A stretch of 33,941 nucleotides of DNA from the NCBI GenBank assembly GCA_031281585.1, contig JAITFE010000019.1, forward strand, positions 1 to 33,941, read 5' to 3'. This document shows positions 1-6,482 of this stretch, one piece after another. The notes below the pieces were generated by a model that was not told the DNA's origin, ran no database searches, and worked only from the letters and a program-made list of their open reading frames with translations. The translations under genes were made by a program, and so were the position numbers. The stretch is from Bifidobacteriaceae bacterium (GTDB taxonomy: Bacteria > Actinomycetota > Actinomycetes > Actinomycetales > WQXJ01). Position 1 is the stretch's first letter. Each line of letters begins with the position of its first letter.

Positions 1-68
1 TCGACCGCCAAGACCCGCCCTGAAGAGGCGCCCAGGTCGATGGCGACCACGCGGGCCGGCCGGGTCAT
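1..68 (-). CDS. rhaB: Rhamnulokinase, N-terminal fragment (cut by window edge)
   Basis: Only the first 22 codons are in the window, read leftwards from an ATG at 68-66. The visible peptide contains VVAIDLGASSGRVLAV, which matches the N-terminal phosphate-1 loop of FGGY-family sugar kinases and most closely rhamnulokinase (E. coli RhaB begins with a VAVDLGASSGRVML segment). The enzyme would phosphorylate L-rhamnulose to L-rhamnulose-1-phosphate in the cytoplasm. The start codon shares one base with the stop of rhaI (TGATG), so the two are translationally coupled. The identity rests on one motif plus the operon context; another FGGY kinase is possible but unlikely next to rhaI and rhaM. Confidence 0.8.
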   Translation of the reverse strand, partial: MTRPARVVAIDLGASSGRVLAV

Positions 69-1234
69 CAGGCGCCCCAGCTGGCCTGGGTGCCGCCAAC
101 GCGTTCGGCGGCCACGCGCGCGGCGTACCCCGAGGCCTTGAACGCCGCGATCGGATCCGGTGCCAGGCCCTGGTCTAGCCGCAGGTCGGCGAGCAGTGGT
201 CGCACGTCGGTGTTGTAGGCGTCCATGAGGACGGCGTTGGCACCCAGCACGTCGCCGGCGCGTTGGGCGTCCACGAGGGCGCCCCTGTCGACCAACAGCG
301 CCTTGGCGGTCGCCTCCTGAACGTTCATCACCGAGCGGATCTGGCCCTCAATCTTCGGCTCGATGTTGTGGCACTGGTCCAGCATGAAGTTGACGCCGCT
401 GGCGGGCCCGAGGGCGTCCGCCCGCACAATCTGGTCCATGATGCGGAACAACTGGAACGGATCGGCTGCCCCCACCATCAGGTCGTCGTCGGCGTAGAAG
501 CGGGAGTTGAAGTCGAACGCCCCCAGCCTCCCCGCCCGGAGCAACTGCATCACGATGAACTCGACGTTGGTGCCCGGCGCGTGGTGGCCGGTGTCCAGCA
601 CCACTTTCGCCTGCGGGCCCAACGCCAGGACGTGGGTCAGCGCCGTCCCCCAGTCGGGGATGTCCGTGGCGTAGAAGGCCGGCTCGAAGAACTTGTACTC
701 CAGCAGCATCAGCTGGTCCGGGTCGAGGGCCTGGTAGATGGCCTGGAGCGATTCGGCCAGACGTTCCTGCCGGTCCGCCAGGTCGTCCTGGCCCGGATAG
801 TTCAGCCCGTCCGGCAGCCAGATCTTGAGCGCTTTGGAGCCGGTGGCGCGGCAAATGTCCAGGCAATCCAGGTGGTGGCGGACCGCCTGGGCCCGCACCG
901 CCGGGTCGGCGTTGGTCAGCGAGCCCAACCGGTAGGCGTCGTCCTGGAACAGGTTGGAGTTGATGACGCCAATGGCGACGCCCAAGTCCGCCGCATGCCT
1001 CGCCAACGCGTCGTAGGAGTTGACCTTGTCCCACGGGATGTGGAGCGAGACCCTCGGGGTGATGCCGGTGAAAAGGTTGACCTGGGCCGCGTCGGCGATC
1101 TTCTCGAACGGGTCGCGGGGCGTTCCGGGGGTGGTGAACACCTTGAATCTGGTGCCGGAGTTCCCGAACGCCCAGGATGGCAATTCGACGGTCTGGTCCG
1201 CCAGGGCCTGCTTGACTGATGCTGGTGTGTTCAT
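68..1234 (-). CDS. rhaI: L-rhamnose isomerase (Pseudomonas stutzeri RhaI type)
   Basis: A 388-residue TIM-barrel sugar isomerase converting L-rhamnose to L-rhamnulose with a divalent metal pair. Recognisable segments are LLEYKFFEPAFYATD (metal-binding Glu), KVVLDTGHHAPGTN (Asp and His ligands) and the ADDDL acidic cluster. The reading frame extends ten codons further upstream, but the ATG at 1234 has a GAGGAGG ribosome site four bases before it and avoids overlap with rhaM, so I use it. The gene lies 26 bases after rhaM and overlaps rhaB by one base, an obvious operon. Where the P. stutzeri enzyme, as I recall it, has a His in an FHFN segment, this protein has FDFN; this may be typical of actinobacterial members. 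The family assignment is secure and the exact sugar specificity is inferred from context. Confidence 0.92.
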   Translation of the reverse strand: MNTPASVKQALADQTVELPSWAFGNSGTRFKVFTTPGTPRDPFEKIADAAQVNLFTGITPRVSLHIPWDKVNSYDALARHAADLGVAIGVINSNLFQDDAYRLGSLTNADPAVRAQAVRHHLDCLDICRATGSKALKIWLPDGLNYPGQDDLADRQERLAESLQAIYQALDPDQLMLLEYKFFEPAFYATDIPDWGTALTHVLALGPQAKVVLDTGHHAPGTNVEFIVMQLLRAGRLGAFDFNSRFYADDDLMVGAADPFQLFRIMDQIVRADALGPASGVNFMLDQCHNIEPKIEGQIRSVMNVQEATAKALLVDRGALVDAQRAGDVLGANAVLMDAYNTDVRPLLADLRLDQGLAPDPIAAFKASGYAARVAAERVGGTQASWGA

Positions 1235-1260
1235 GACGCCTCCTCGCGTCTGGGCCCGGC

Positions 1261-1623
1261 TCATTCCGGGGTTGGGTCAGTGGGTGGCGGCGGTGCGGCT
1301 TCGAGTTGTGCCTCCAGGTGGAACACTTCCTCCAGGAGCGCCATGCCCTCGTCGGGGTTGCCCCCGGCCTGGAAGAACTCGGCCATGGCGGCCTGCCAGC
1401 GGGCGTTGACTTCGGTCGCCGCCATGCGGGCCTGCGCTGCCTGGTAGCCGTCCGCGAGGTCGGCCGTGCCGACCAGCAATCCGTCGGCGCGCAGGTAAAG
1501 CCTGTAGTCGCGCCAGCCGGCGTCCCTCAGGGCGGCCAGCATTTCCGGCCAAACGGCCCGGTGCGCGGCCCGATACTCGTCAAGGCGGGCGGGATCGATC
1601 TGGGAGGTGAAGCAGACGCGCAT
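1261..1623 (-). CDS. rhaM: L-rhamnose mutarotase
   Basis: A 120-residue small ferredoxin-fold protein of the RhaM/YiiL family that interconverts the alpha and beta anomers of L-rhamnose and so feeds the isomerase. The N-terminal RVCFTSQIDPARLDEYRAAH followed by VWPEM is the family signature; the Tyr and His of this stretch are the expected catalytic residues. Typical members are about 104-110 residues; here the extra length is a Pro-rich C-terminal tail (APPPPTDPTPE). I start at the ATG at 1623, preceded by AAGGAAGG, rather than ten codons upstream. It is the first gene of the rhamnose operon, with a LacI-type operator about 95 bases upstream. Confidence 0.92.
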   Translation of the reverse strand: MRVCFTSQIDPARLDEYRAAHRAVWPEMLAALRDAGWRDYRLYLRADGLLVGTADLADGYQAAQARMAATEVNARWQAAMAEFFQAGGNPDEGMALLEEVFHLEAQLEAAPPPPTDPTPE

Positions 1624-1718
1624 CGTGTTCCTTCCTTGCGGATCGGCGACCACGGCACGGCGACCGGATCGCGACGGACCATTGTTTCCGCGTTGTTGGG
1701 GCGGGGTGCAGCGCCCTG

Positions 1719-1734
1719 TTTGAAACGTTTCAAA
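1719..1734. promoter_or_regulatory. LacI-family operator upstream of rhaM
   Basis: TTTGAAACGTTTCAAA is a perfect 16-bp palindrome with the central CG typical of LacI-family operators. It lies just downstream of the proposed rhaM promoter, a position where a bound repressor would block initiation. The nearest LacI-family gene (3094-4179) is the obvious candidate regulator; the pairing is inference. Confidence 0.8.
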
Positions 1735-1746
1735 TGTTCATGCGCC

Positions 1747-1776
1747 AGACTAGCCAGCGCGCGGCCACCCGCGCAA
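1747..1776 (-). promoter_or_regulatory. Candidate rhaM-rhaI-rhaB promoter
   Basis: On the minus strand, TTGCGC (1776-1771) and TAGTCT (1752-1747) are separated by 18 bases and match -35 and -10 elements loosely. The start point would fall inside or next to the LacI-type operator at 1719-1734. The hexamers are weak matches, so the call leans on the operator position. Between this promoter and the inverted repeat at 1968 (1777-1967) I see nothing I can name. Confidence 0.4.
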
Positions 1777-1967
1777 GGCCAATTCCCGCGGGCATATTGG
1801 CATGAGGCATCACGGGCCACGTCACGCGAGCATTTGACAGTCAGGCGCCGCCGCCGCTGTCGCCCTGATGGCCCCCGGTGCCCATGTCTTTTGTCCCAGA
1901 GAGGAGTCTTGACGCCGCGAACGCAGACGCCAATGGCAAAGCCGGGCCATTGAAAGCCCGAAGGGGC

Positions 1968-2137
1968 GTCGACGCTCAGTGAATTGAGCCGGTCGGCGTC
2001 ACGCTATTGAGCCACCACCGTTCACGTGATTCAGGAGGCTTGGGAGGAGGGCAACGGCACCGCAGGTGCCTCAAATCGGTGGCGCGGGTTCGGCTCAATA
2101 ACGTGACGTATCCCGGCTCAATAGCGCGACCGTCGAC
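1968..2137. repeat. 170-bp inverted repeat with 46-bp arms
   Basis: The arms 1968-2013 and 2092-2137 are inverted copies with a 78-bp centre. Each arm begins with GTCGAC, has a 9-base unconserved gap, then a 31-bp block bounded by ATTGAGCC at both ends; the 31-bp blocks match at 26 of 31 positions. The ATTGAGCC/GGCTCAAT motif thus occurs twice per arm at 23-bp spacing. The centre has no coding signal. It looks like a miniature inverted-repeat element or paired insertion-sequence ends (IS21-type ends carry repeated motifs of this general kind), but no transposase is present. A double binding site for a dimeric protein is the alternative. Confidence 0.75.
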
Positions 2138-2164
2138 ACGAAGCGGCGCTGCCTATGACCAGCG

Positions 2165-2330
2165 CAACGACCAAGAGGGGTCCCTCGATAGTGGCAACAT
2201 CTGCGGATCGACCTGGCGGTCCGCCGTCCAACGACCAAGAGAGGTCCCTCGATAGTGGCAGCATCTGCGGATCGACCTGGCGGTCCGCCGTCCAACGACC
2301 AAGATGGGTCCCTCGATAGTGGCAACACCC
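2165..2330. repeat. 64-bp tandem repeat, about 2.5 copies
   Basis: CAACGACCAAGA starts at 2165, 2229 and 2293, an exact 64-bp period, with near-identical units including GGTCCCTCGATAGTGGCA and GGCGGTCCGCC, each partly palindromic. The third copy breaks off near 2330. The period is not a multiple of three, which argues against a coding repeat. The bases just before the first unit, TGACCAGCGCA at 2156-2166, recur exactly in the array core at 2766-2776. Confidence 0.85.
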
Positions 2331-2445
2331 CGCCCCCATCGTGGCGGCAGATGACACGGCAGCACCAAACCCGCCGGTCGATGAGTGGCGGGACGTGGCG
2401 GGACGACTCTCTCCGAGGGCGTCGGGCCGCCTCGGGGGAAGCCCG

Positions 2446-3033
2446 GCACAGGATCCGCCAGTCGGCGAGTCGGCGGCACATGATCCGCCACTCGGCGGAA
2501 GCCCGGCACGGAATCCGCCGGTCGACGAGCCGGCGGCACATGATCCGCCACTGGGCGGAGGTCTTGGCGCATAATCCGCCACTCGGCGGAAGCCCGGCAC
2601 AAAATCTGCCACTGGGCGGACCTGGTGTAACGAAATCCGCCGTTCGGCGTCGATTGGCGGATTGTGTGCCGCTGAACCCGTCGAACGGCGTTTCCTGTGC
2701 CGTCCGGGGCACTCAGCCGCGTCGAGTGGCGGCTAATGTCCGGTTTCCCCCTCGGGGCGCGCCTCTGACCAGCGCAGATGCAAACCGGCCCGGACAAAAT
2801 CCGCCTCTCGCCGGAGGGGGTGTAACAGAATCCGCCTCTCACCGGAGAAGGCGCAACACAATCCGCCACTGGGCGGCGGAGGGGCATAGAATCCGCCGTT
2901 CGATGAAGCGGTGGCACAGCCTCCGCTGCTCGCCGGCGGCCGCGCCACAAAACCCGCCACTCGGCATCGACCGGCAGCTTCGGCTGGCGGATTGTGTGCC
3001 GCTGGGCACGTGGTGTTTCCTGTGCTGTCCGGG
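2446..3033. repeat. Repeat locus A: inverted blocks of ~30-31-bp units
   Basis: Forward-reading units (R) with consensus near GCACAnAATCCGCC-ACTCGGCGG start at about 2446, 2476, 2506, 2536, 2567, 2597 and 2628. Inverted units (F, containing TGGCGGATTGTGTGCCGCTG and relatives) start at about 2649, 2680 and 2721. A core follows, then R units at about 2792, 2823, 2854, 2884, 2914 and 2945, and two F units up to 3033. A stray R unit lies near 2362. Spacing is 30-31 bp almost throughout. Many R units carry a small hairpin (TCCGCC-ACTC-GGCGGA, for example 2484-2499). The last F pair (2985-3033) repeats the pair at 2655-2708. The frames open across it are by-products of the period. It ends about 20 bases before the lacI -10. 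Confidence 0.85.
2735..2798. repeat. Core of repeat locus A
   Basis: Between the F block and the second R block lies a non-periodic segment containing a small GC hairpin (CCCC-CTC-GGGG area), TGACCAG at 2766-2772 and GCAAACC at 2780-2786, seven bases apart. The same two words with the same 7-base gap occur at 30936-30956 in locus B, again between an F block and an R block. Confidence 0.75.
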
Positions 3034-3053
3034 CGCGGTTTCGCGAAGATCCC

Positions 3054-3059
3054 TACAAT
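3054..3059 (+). promoter_or_regulatory. Candidate -10 element of the LacI-family gene
   Basis: TACAAT matches the -10 consensus at five of six positions and lies 34 bases before the GTG start. No convincing -35 hexamer sits 16-18 bases upstream, where the last repeat unit of locus A ends. An AGGAGG ribosome site follows at 3084-3089. Confidence 0.4.
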
Positions 3060-3093
3060 CCAATCGGATGGGCATTGAGGATCAGGAGGCACG

Positions 3094-4179
3094 GTGGCAA
3101 CTCGGCGAGCGGCTCGGCCGTCGATCCTCGACGTGGCCCGGGCCGCGGGAGTGTCCGTTGGCACTGTCTCCAACGCCATCAACCATCCGGACAGGGTGCG
3201 TCCCGGCACGCGTGTCCGCGTCGAGGCGGCCATCGCGGAATTGGGCTTTGTGCCCAACGTGCCCGCGCAGCGCTTGCGTTCCGGCACCATGGCCGCCCTT
3301 GGTGTTGTCGTACTCGACGTGCGCAACCCCTTCTTCACGGAGATGGCACGGGGGATTGAGGACCGCATTCAAGCGTTGGGCTGGACACTGATGCTCGCCA
3401 GTTCGGACCAGCAGGTGGAGCGCGAGCGAAGGGCACTCGAACTGTTGACCGGACATGGGGTGGCGGGGTTGATCGTGGTGCCCGCGTCGGATGACGTGTC
3501 GGCGCTGCTCGAGCTTGGGGCACGGGGCACGCCCGCAGTGCTGCTGGACCATCCGTCACCCGCCGCGGACTTGCCGTCGGTTGCGGTCGACAACATGGCT
3601 GGCGGCCGAATGGCTGTGCGGCATCTGCTTGACCTGGGCAAACGACACATTGTGATGTTGAACGGACCGCACGCCATCAGGCAGTGCCGCGACCGTTGGG
3701 ATGGCGCGCGGCTGGCGGCGGACCGAGCCGAAAAGGCGCAGCCCGAGAGAGAACGGCCCGAAAAAGTGCGGGTTGAAGAAGTGTTGCTTGAAGAAGTGCT
3801 GGTCGAATCGATGGACGTGGTGGGTGGCTCCCAGGCGATGGCGCAATGGCTGGCCGTCCACGCGGGCGTCCCCCCAGAGGCCGTATTTTGCGTGAACGAC
3901 CTGGTCGCGATCGGTGCCGCGCGGGCGCTCCGCGCCGCTGGTATGGACCCGGCGGCGACTGCGATAGTGGGCTACGACAACTCCGAGTTGGGGCGAGAAG
4001 TCGCCGTGCCGCTCACATCTGTGGCGCAGCCCACCTACGAAATGGGATGGCGCGCCGCTGACCTGCTGGTTCGCACGCAGGGAGCGGCTGGCGGCTCACC
4101 GCCGGCGGCGCAGCACGTCATGTTCCAGCCCAGCCTGATTGTGCGCGAATCCACCGCCGGACCTGCAGTTGCGCGCTAG
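3094..4179 (+). CDS. LacI-family transcriptional regulator
   Basis: A 361-residue repressor with an N-terminal helix-turn-helix (SILDVARAAGVSVGTVSNAI, about residues 10-29), hinge helix region (VPAQRLRSGTMAALGVV) and a periplasmic-binding-protein-like effector domain (VFCVNDLVAIGAARALRAAG; AIVGYDNSELG). The GTG start follows AGGAGG by four bases. Family members usually have 330-345 residues; the excess is a charged, repetitive stretch at about residues 209-232 (AEKAQPERERPEKVRVEEVL and a repeat of EEVL), caused partly by a 15-bp tandem duplication near 3765-3800. It probably controls the rhamnose operon, whose operator is 1.4 kb away, since no other carbohydrate gene is near; this is inference. 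Its stop codon overlaps that of convergent menB. Confidence 0.93.
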   Translation: MATRRAARPSILDVARAAGVSVGTVSNAINHPDRVRPGTRVRVEAAIAELGFVPNVPAQRLRSGTMAALGVVVLDVRNPFFTEMARGIEDRIQALGWTLMLASSDQQVERERRALELLTGHGVAGLIVVPASDDVSALLELGARGTPAVLLDHPSPAADLPSVAVDNMAGGRMAVRHLLDLGKRHIVMLNGPHAIRQCRDRWDGARLAADRAEKAQPERERPEKVRVEEVLLEEVLVESMDVVGGSQAMAQWLAVHAGVPPEAVFCVNDLVAIGAARALRAAGMDPAATAIVGYDNSELGREVAVPLTSVAQPTYEMGWRAADLLVRTQGAAGGSPPAAQHVMFQPSLIVRESTAGPAVAR

Positions 4180-5129
4180 AGAATCTGCTTCCTGAACTGA
4201 TCCCAACGCGGCGGTCGGCGCTCCAGGAAGGCGTCGCGCCCTTCGGCCCCCTCGGCGCTGCCATAGGCCAGGCGGGTGGCCTCTGCGGCGAACATTTGTT
4301 GGCCGGACAGACCGTCATCCTCCAAGTTGAACGCGAACTTGAGCACGCGGATGGCCTGCGGCGATTGTTCGGAGATGCGGCGGGCCCAGCCAATCCCGGT
4401 CGCTTCGACCGAATCGTGGTCAACGGCCAGGTTTACGGCGCCCCAGGCCTCGGCCTGCTCGGCCGTGTAGGTGTCGGCGAGGAAGAAGATCTGGCGCGCC
4501 CGCTTTTGGCCGACCTGGCGGGCGAGGAGCGCCGAGCCGTACCCGGCGTCAAACGACCCGACGGTCGCGTCGGTCTGTTTGAAGAGCCCATGCTCGCGGC
4601 AGGCGACCGTCAGGTCGGCCACCACATGCAGCGAGTGGCCGCCGCCGGCCGCCCACCCGTCCACCAGCGCGATCACCACCTTGGGCATGGTCCGGATCAA
4701 GTGTTGCGCCTCAAGGATGTGGAGCCTACCCGTGCTGGGCGACGTCCGGTGGCCCCCGTCGGTCCGCCCGTATTCGTACCCGCTCGCTCCTCGAAAGCGC
4801 TGGTCGCCGCCTGAGCAGAAGGCGTAGCCGCCGTCTTTGGGGCTGGGTCCGTTGCCGGTAAGGAGGACTGCGACCACATCCGGCGAGTCGGCGGCGTGCC
4901 GAAGCGCTGCGATCAACTCGTCGACTGTGTGCGGGTTGAATGCGTTCCGCACTTCGGGCCGGTTGAACGCGATCCGCACCCATGGTTGGTCTGTGTCGGC
5001 CGAATTAGCGGCCCCGGAGCGCTCCACCCCCCGGTGATAGGTGATGTCGGTCAATCCTTCGAAGCCTGGCACATCCCGCCACAGTTCAGGGGTGAATCCG
5101 GCGGAAGCCAAACCCGGCAAATCGGTCAT
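4176..5129 (-). CDS. menB: 1,4-dihydroxy-2-naphthoyl-CoA synthase
   Basis: A 317-residue crotonase-fold enzyme that cyclises o-succinylbenzoyl-CoA to 1,4-dihydroxy-2-naphthoyl-CoA in menaquinone synthesis. It follows the M. tuberculosis enzyme closely: LTDITYHR, AFNRPEVRNAF, TGNGPSPKDGG, CSGGDQR (residues 105-111), WAAGGGHSLHVV (159-170, oxyanion hole) and FKQTDATVGSFD with the expected catalytic-region Asp at 187. Length is normal. The ATG at 5129 has no clear Shine-Dalgarno sequence but stands six bases after a TAGGCT hexamer on the minus strand, suggesting a leaderless mRNA. It is transcribed away from menC and shares CTAG with the LacI-family stop codon, leaving no room for a terminator between the two. 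Confidence 0.97.
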   Translation of the reverse strand: MTDLPGLASAGFTPELWRDVPGFEGLTDITYHRGVERSGAANSADTDQPWVRIAFNRPEVRNAFNPHTVDELIAALRHAADSPDVVAVLLTGNGPSPKDGGYAFCSGGDQRFRGASGYEYGRTDGGHRTSPSTGRLHILEAQHLIRTMPKVVIALVDGWAAGGGHSLHVVADLTVACREHGLFKQTDATVGSFDAGYGSALLARQVGQKRARQIFFLADTYTAEQAEAWGAVNLAVDHDSVEATGIGWARRISEQSPQAIRVLKFAFNLEDDGLSGQQMFAAEATRLAYGSAEGAEGRDAFLERRPPRWDQFRKQIL

Positions 5130-5135
5130 GCGAGA

Positions 5136-5141
5136 AGCCTA
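5136..5141 (-). promoter_or_regulatory. Candidate -10 of menB, leaderless arrangement
   Basis: TAGGCT on the minus strand lies six bases before the menB ATG, the spacing expected when transcription begins at the start codon. No -35 element is obvious. Confidence 0.4.
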
Positions 5142-5186
5142 ATCGGCCGACGGCGCCGGGCTCCGCCCGCCACCCGGGTCGCCAGC

Positions 5187-5242
5187 GCAACTCAAACGCT
5201 CTTCGTGATCCACCTGCGGATCACGATGCTGGTTTGAGTTGC
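5187..5242. repeat. 56-nt bipartite hairpin between menB and menC
   Basis: An outer 11-bp stem (GCAACTCAAAC, 5187-5197, with GTTTGAGTTGC, 5232-5242) encloses a 6x6 internal loop and a perfect inner 8-bp stem (CGTGATCC, 5204-5211, with GGATCACG, 5218-5225) with a 6-base loop. It is formed by the first copy of the 93-bp repeat. There is no T tract, so it does not look like an intrinsic terminator. Confidence 0.75.
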
Positions 5243-5411
5243 ATTTGGCTCTCCGGCGGGCGGTTTCGGGGGCACAAGTGCGACCTTGGGCCTCATCGTG
5301 ATCCGCTGGTGGATCACGATGCTGGTGTGAGTTGCAGTTGGCCCTCCGGCGGGCTGTTTCGGGGGCCTGAGTGCGACCGTCGGCGTCTTCGTGATCCGCT
5401 GGTGGATCAGG
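5204..5411. repeat. 93-bp tandem repeat, about 2.2 copies
   Basis: CGTGATCC starts at 5204, 5297 and 5390, an exact 93-bp period. Each unit opens with the palindrome CGTGATCC-6 nt-GGATCACG and continues with GAGTTGCAnTTGGC and a CTCCGGCGGGC segment. The loop differs between copies 1 and 2 while the stem is preserved. The third copy diverges after 5411, on the way to the menC start. Because 93 is divisible by three, a frame stays open on the minus strand, but nothing about its composition looks like a protein gene. The gap 5130-5507 is otherwise empty. Confidence 0.85.
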
Positions 5412-5494
5412 AAGAGCCCCAAGGTTGCACTACCGCCGCTGAGAGGGTCGCCGTCGCCGTCCCGCAGAGCTCGCGAGCCTTCGGCCGGCAGCCC

Positions 5495-5500
5495 TAAAGT
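5495..5500 (+). promoter_or_regulatory. Candidate -10 of menC, leaderless arrangement
   Basis: TAAAGT lies seven bases before the GTG at 5508. A ribosome site is lacking at workable distance for that codon, which fits a leaderless transcript starting at or next to the GTG. Confidence 0.45.
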
Positions 5501-5507
5501 TGAAGGC

Positions 5508-6482
5508 GTGCCCGCCGTGTTCGACATCCCGCTGACGACTCGATTTCGGGGCATCACGCGCCGCCGGGGAATGGTGTGGGAGGGCCCGGCCGGCTGGGCC
5601 GAGTTCAGCCCGTTCGAGGATTACCCGCCTATCGAGTGCCTCCCCTGGTGGCGGGCGGCGCAGGAGGCCGCAGAATTGGGATTTCCGCCCCCGGTCAGGC
5701 GATCCGTCCCGGTCAACGCGATCATCCCGGCCGTCGGCCCGAGGCGGGCGGCCCAGATCGTCGCCGCCTCTGGCGGCTGTGACACCGTCAAGGTGAAAGT
5801 CGCGGAGCCCGGCCAAACCGCTGCGCAAGAGGCCGACCGCGTCAAGGCGGTCCGGGACGCTCTGGGCCCCGGCGGTCGCATCAGGATCGACGCCAACGGC
5901 GCCTGGGACGTGGAAACGGCCGTCAGCCGAATCGCAGAGCTCAACAAAGCCGCAGGCGGACTTGAATACGCGGAACAGCCTTGCGCCACCGTGCCCGAAT
6001 TGGCCCAGGTCCGCAAACGCGCCGCCGTGCCGGTAGCCGCCGACGAATCGATCCGCCGCGCTGCCGACCCCTTCCAAGTCAAGCGCCGCCAAGCCGCCGA
6101 CGTGGTGGTCTTGAAGGTTCAGCCGCTGGGCGGGGTCCGCGCCTGCCTGGCGCTGGCGGAGGAATTGGATCTGCCGGTGGTGGTGTCCTCGGCGGTGGAG
6201 ACCTCGGTCGGGTTGGCCATGGGGGTCGCCCTGGCCGCCGCCCTGCCCCGCCTGGACTTCGCCTGCGGTCTGGGCACCGGCCAGTTGTTGGCCGCGGATC
6301 TGGTCCAGGACCGTCTCTTGGCCTCCGATGCCGTCTTACTTGTCCGCCAACCCCTTCCCGACCCAGCCCTCTTGGCTGCCCACGCCGCCGGTCCCGCTGA
6401 CCAACGCCGTTGGCGCGACCGCCTGGACCAGGTCAGGCGCCTCGCAGGGGAAGCCGCCGGCCCGGTCGGGGTTGTGCTGTGA
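5508..6482 (+). CDS. menC: o-Succinylbenzoate synthase
   Basis: A 324-residue enolase-superfamily enzyme that dehydrates SHCHC to o-succinylbenzoate in menaquinone synthesis. All expected active-site positions are present: the KVKV pair (Lys95/Lys97), metal ligands Asp128 (RIDANGAW), Glu156 (YAEQP) and Asp179 (AADES), and Lys203 (VVLKVQPLGG). The N-terminal PLTTRFRGITRR segment is typical of the short actinobacterial OSBS group. The start is uncertain between GTG 5508 (seven bases after TAAAGT, leaderless) and GTG 5517 (GAAGG ten bases upstream). The stop TGA overlaps a GTG (GTGA, 6479-6482) that begins a duplicated copy of the menD start. Confidence 0.95.
   Translation: MPAVFDIPLTTRFRGITRRRGMVWEGPAGWAEFSPFEDYPPIECLPWWRAAQEAAELGFPPPVRRSVPVNAIIPAVGPRRAAQIVAASGGCDTVKVKVAEPGQTAAQEADRVKAVRDALGPGGRIRIDANGAWDVETAVSRIAELNKAAGGLEYAEQPCATVPELAQVRKRAAVPVAADESIRRAADPFQVKRRQAADVVVLKVQPLGGVRACLALAEELDLPVVVSSAVETSVGLAMGVALAAALPRLDFACGLGTGQLLAADLVQDRLLASDAVLLVRQPLPDPALLAAHAAGPADQRRWRDRLDQVRRLAGEAAGPVGVVL

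Noticed and set aside
1968-2137. Complete insertion sequence
   Set aside because: Only inverted arms and a 78-bp centre exist; no transposase frame lies between or next to them.
2095-3391. Several long open frames across repeat locus A on both strands
   Set aside because: They arise from the 30-31-bp GC-rich period, change frame with each 31-bp unit, have no ribosome site and no family resemblance.
5192-5557. 121-residue minus-strand frame over the 93-bp repeats
   Set aside because: It stays open because 93 is a multiple of three; no start signal and repeat-derived composition only.
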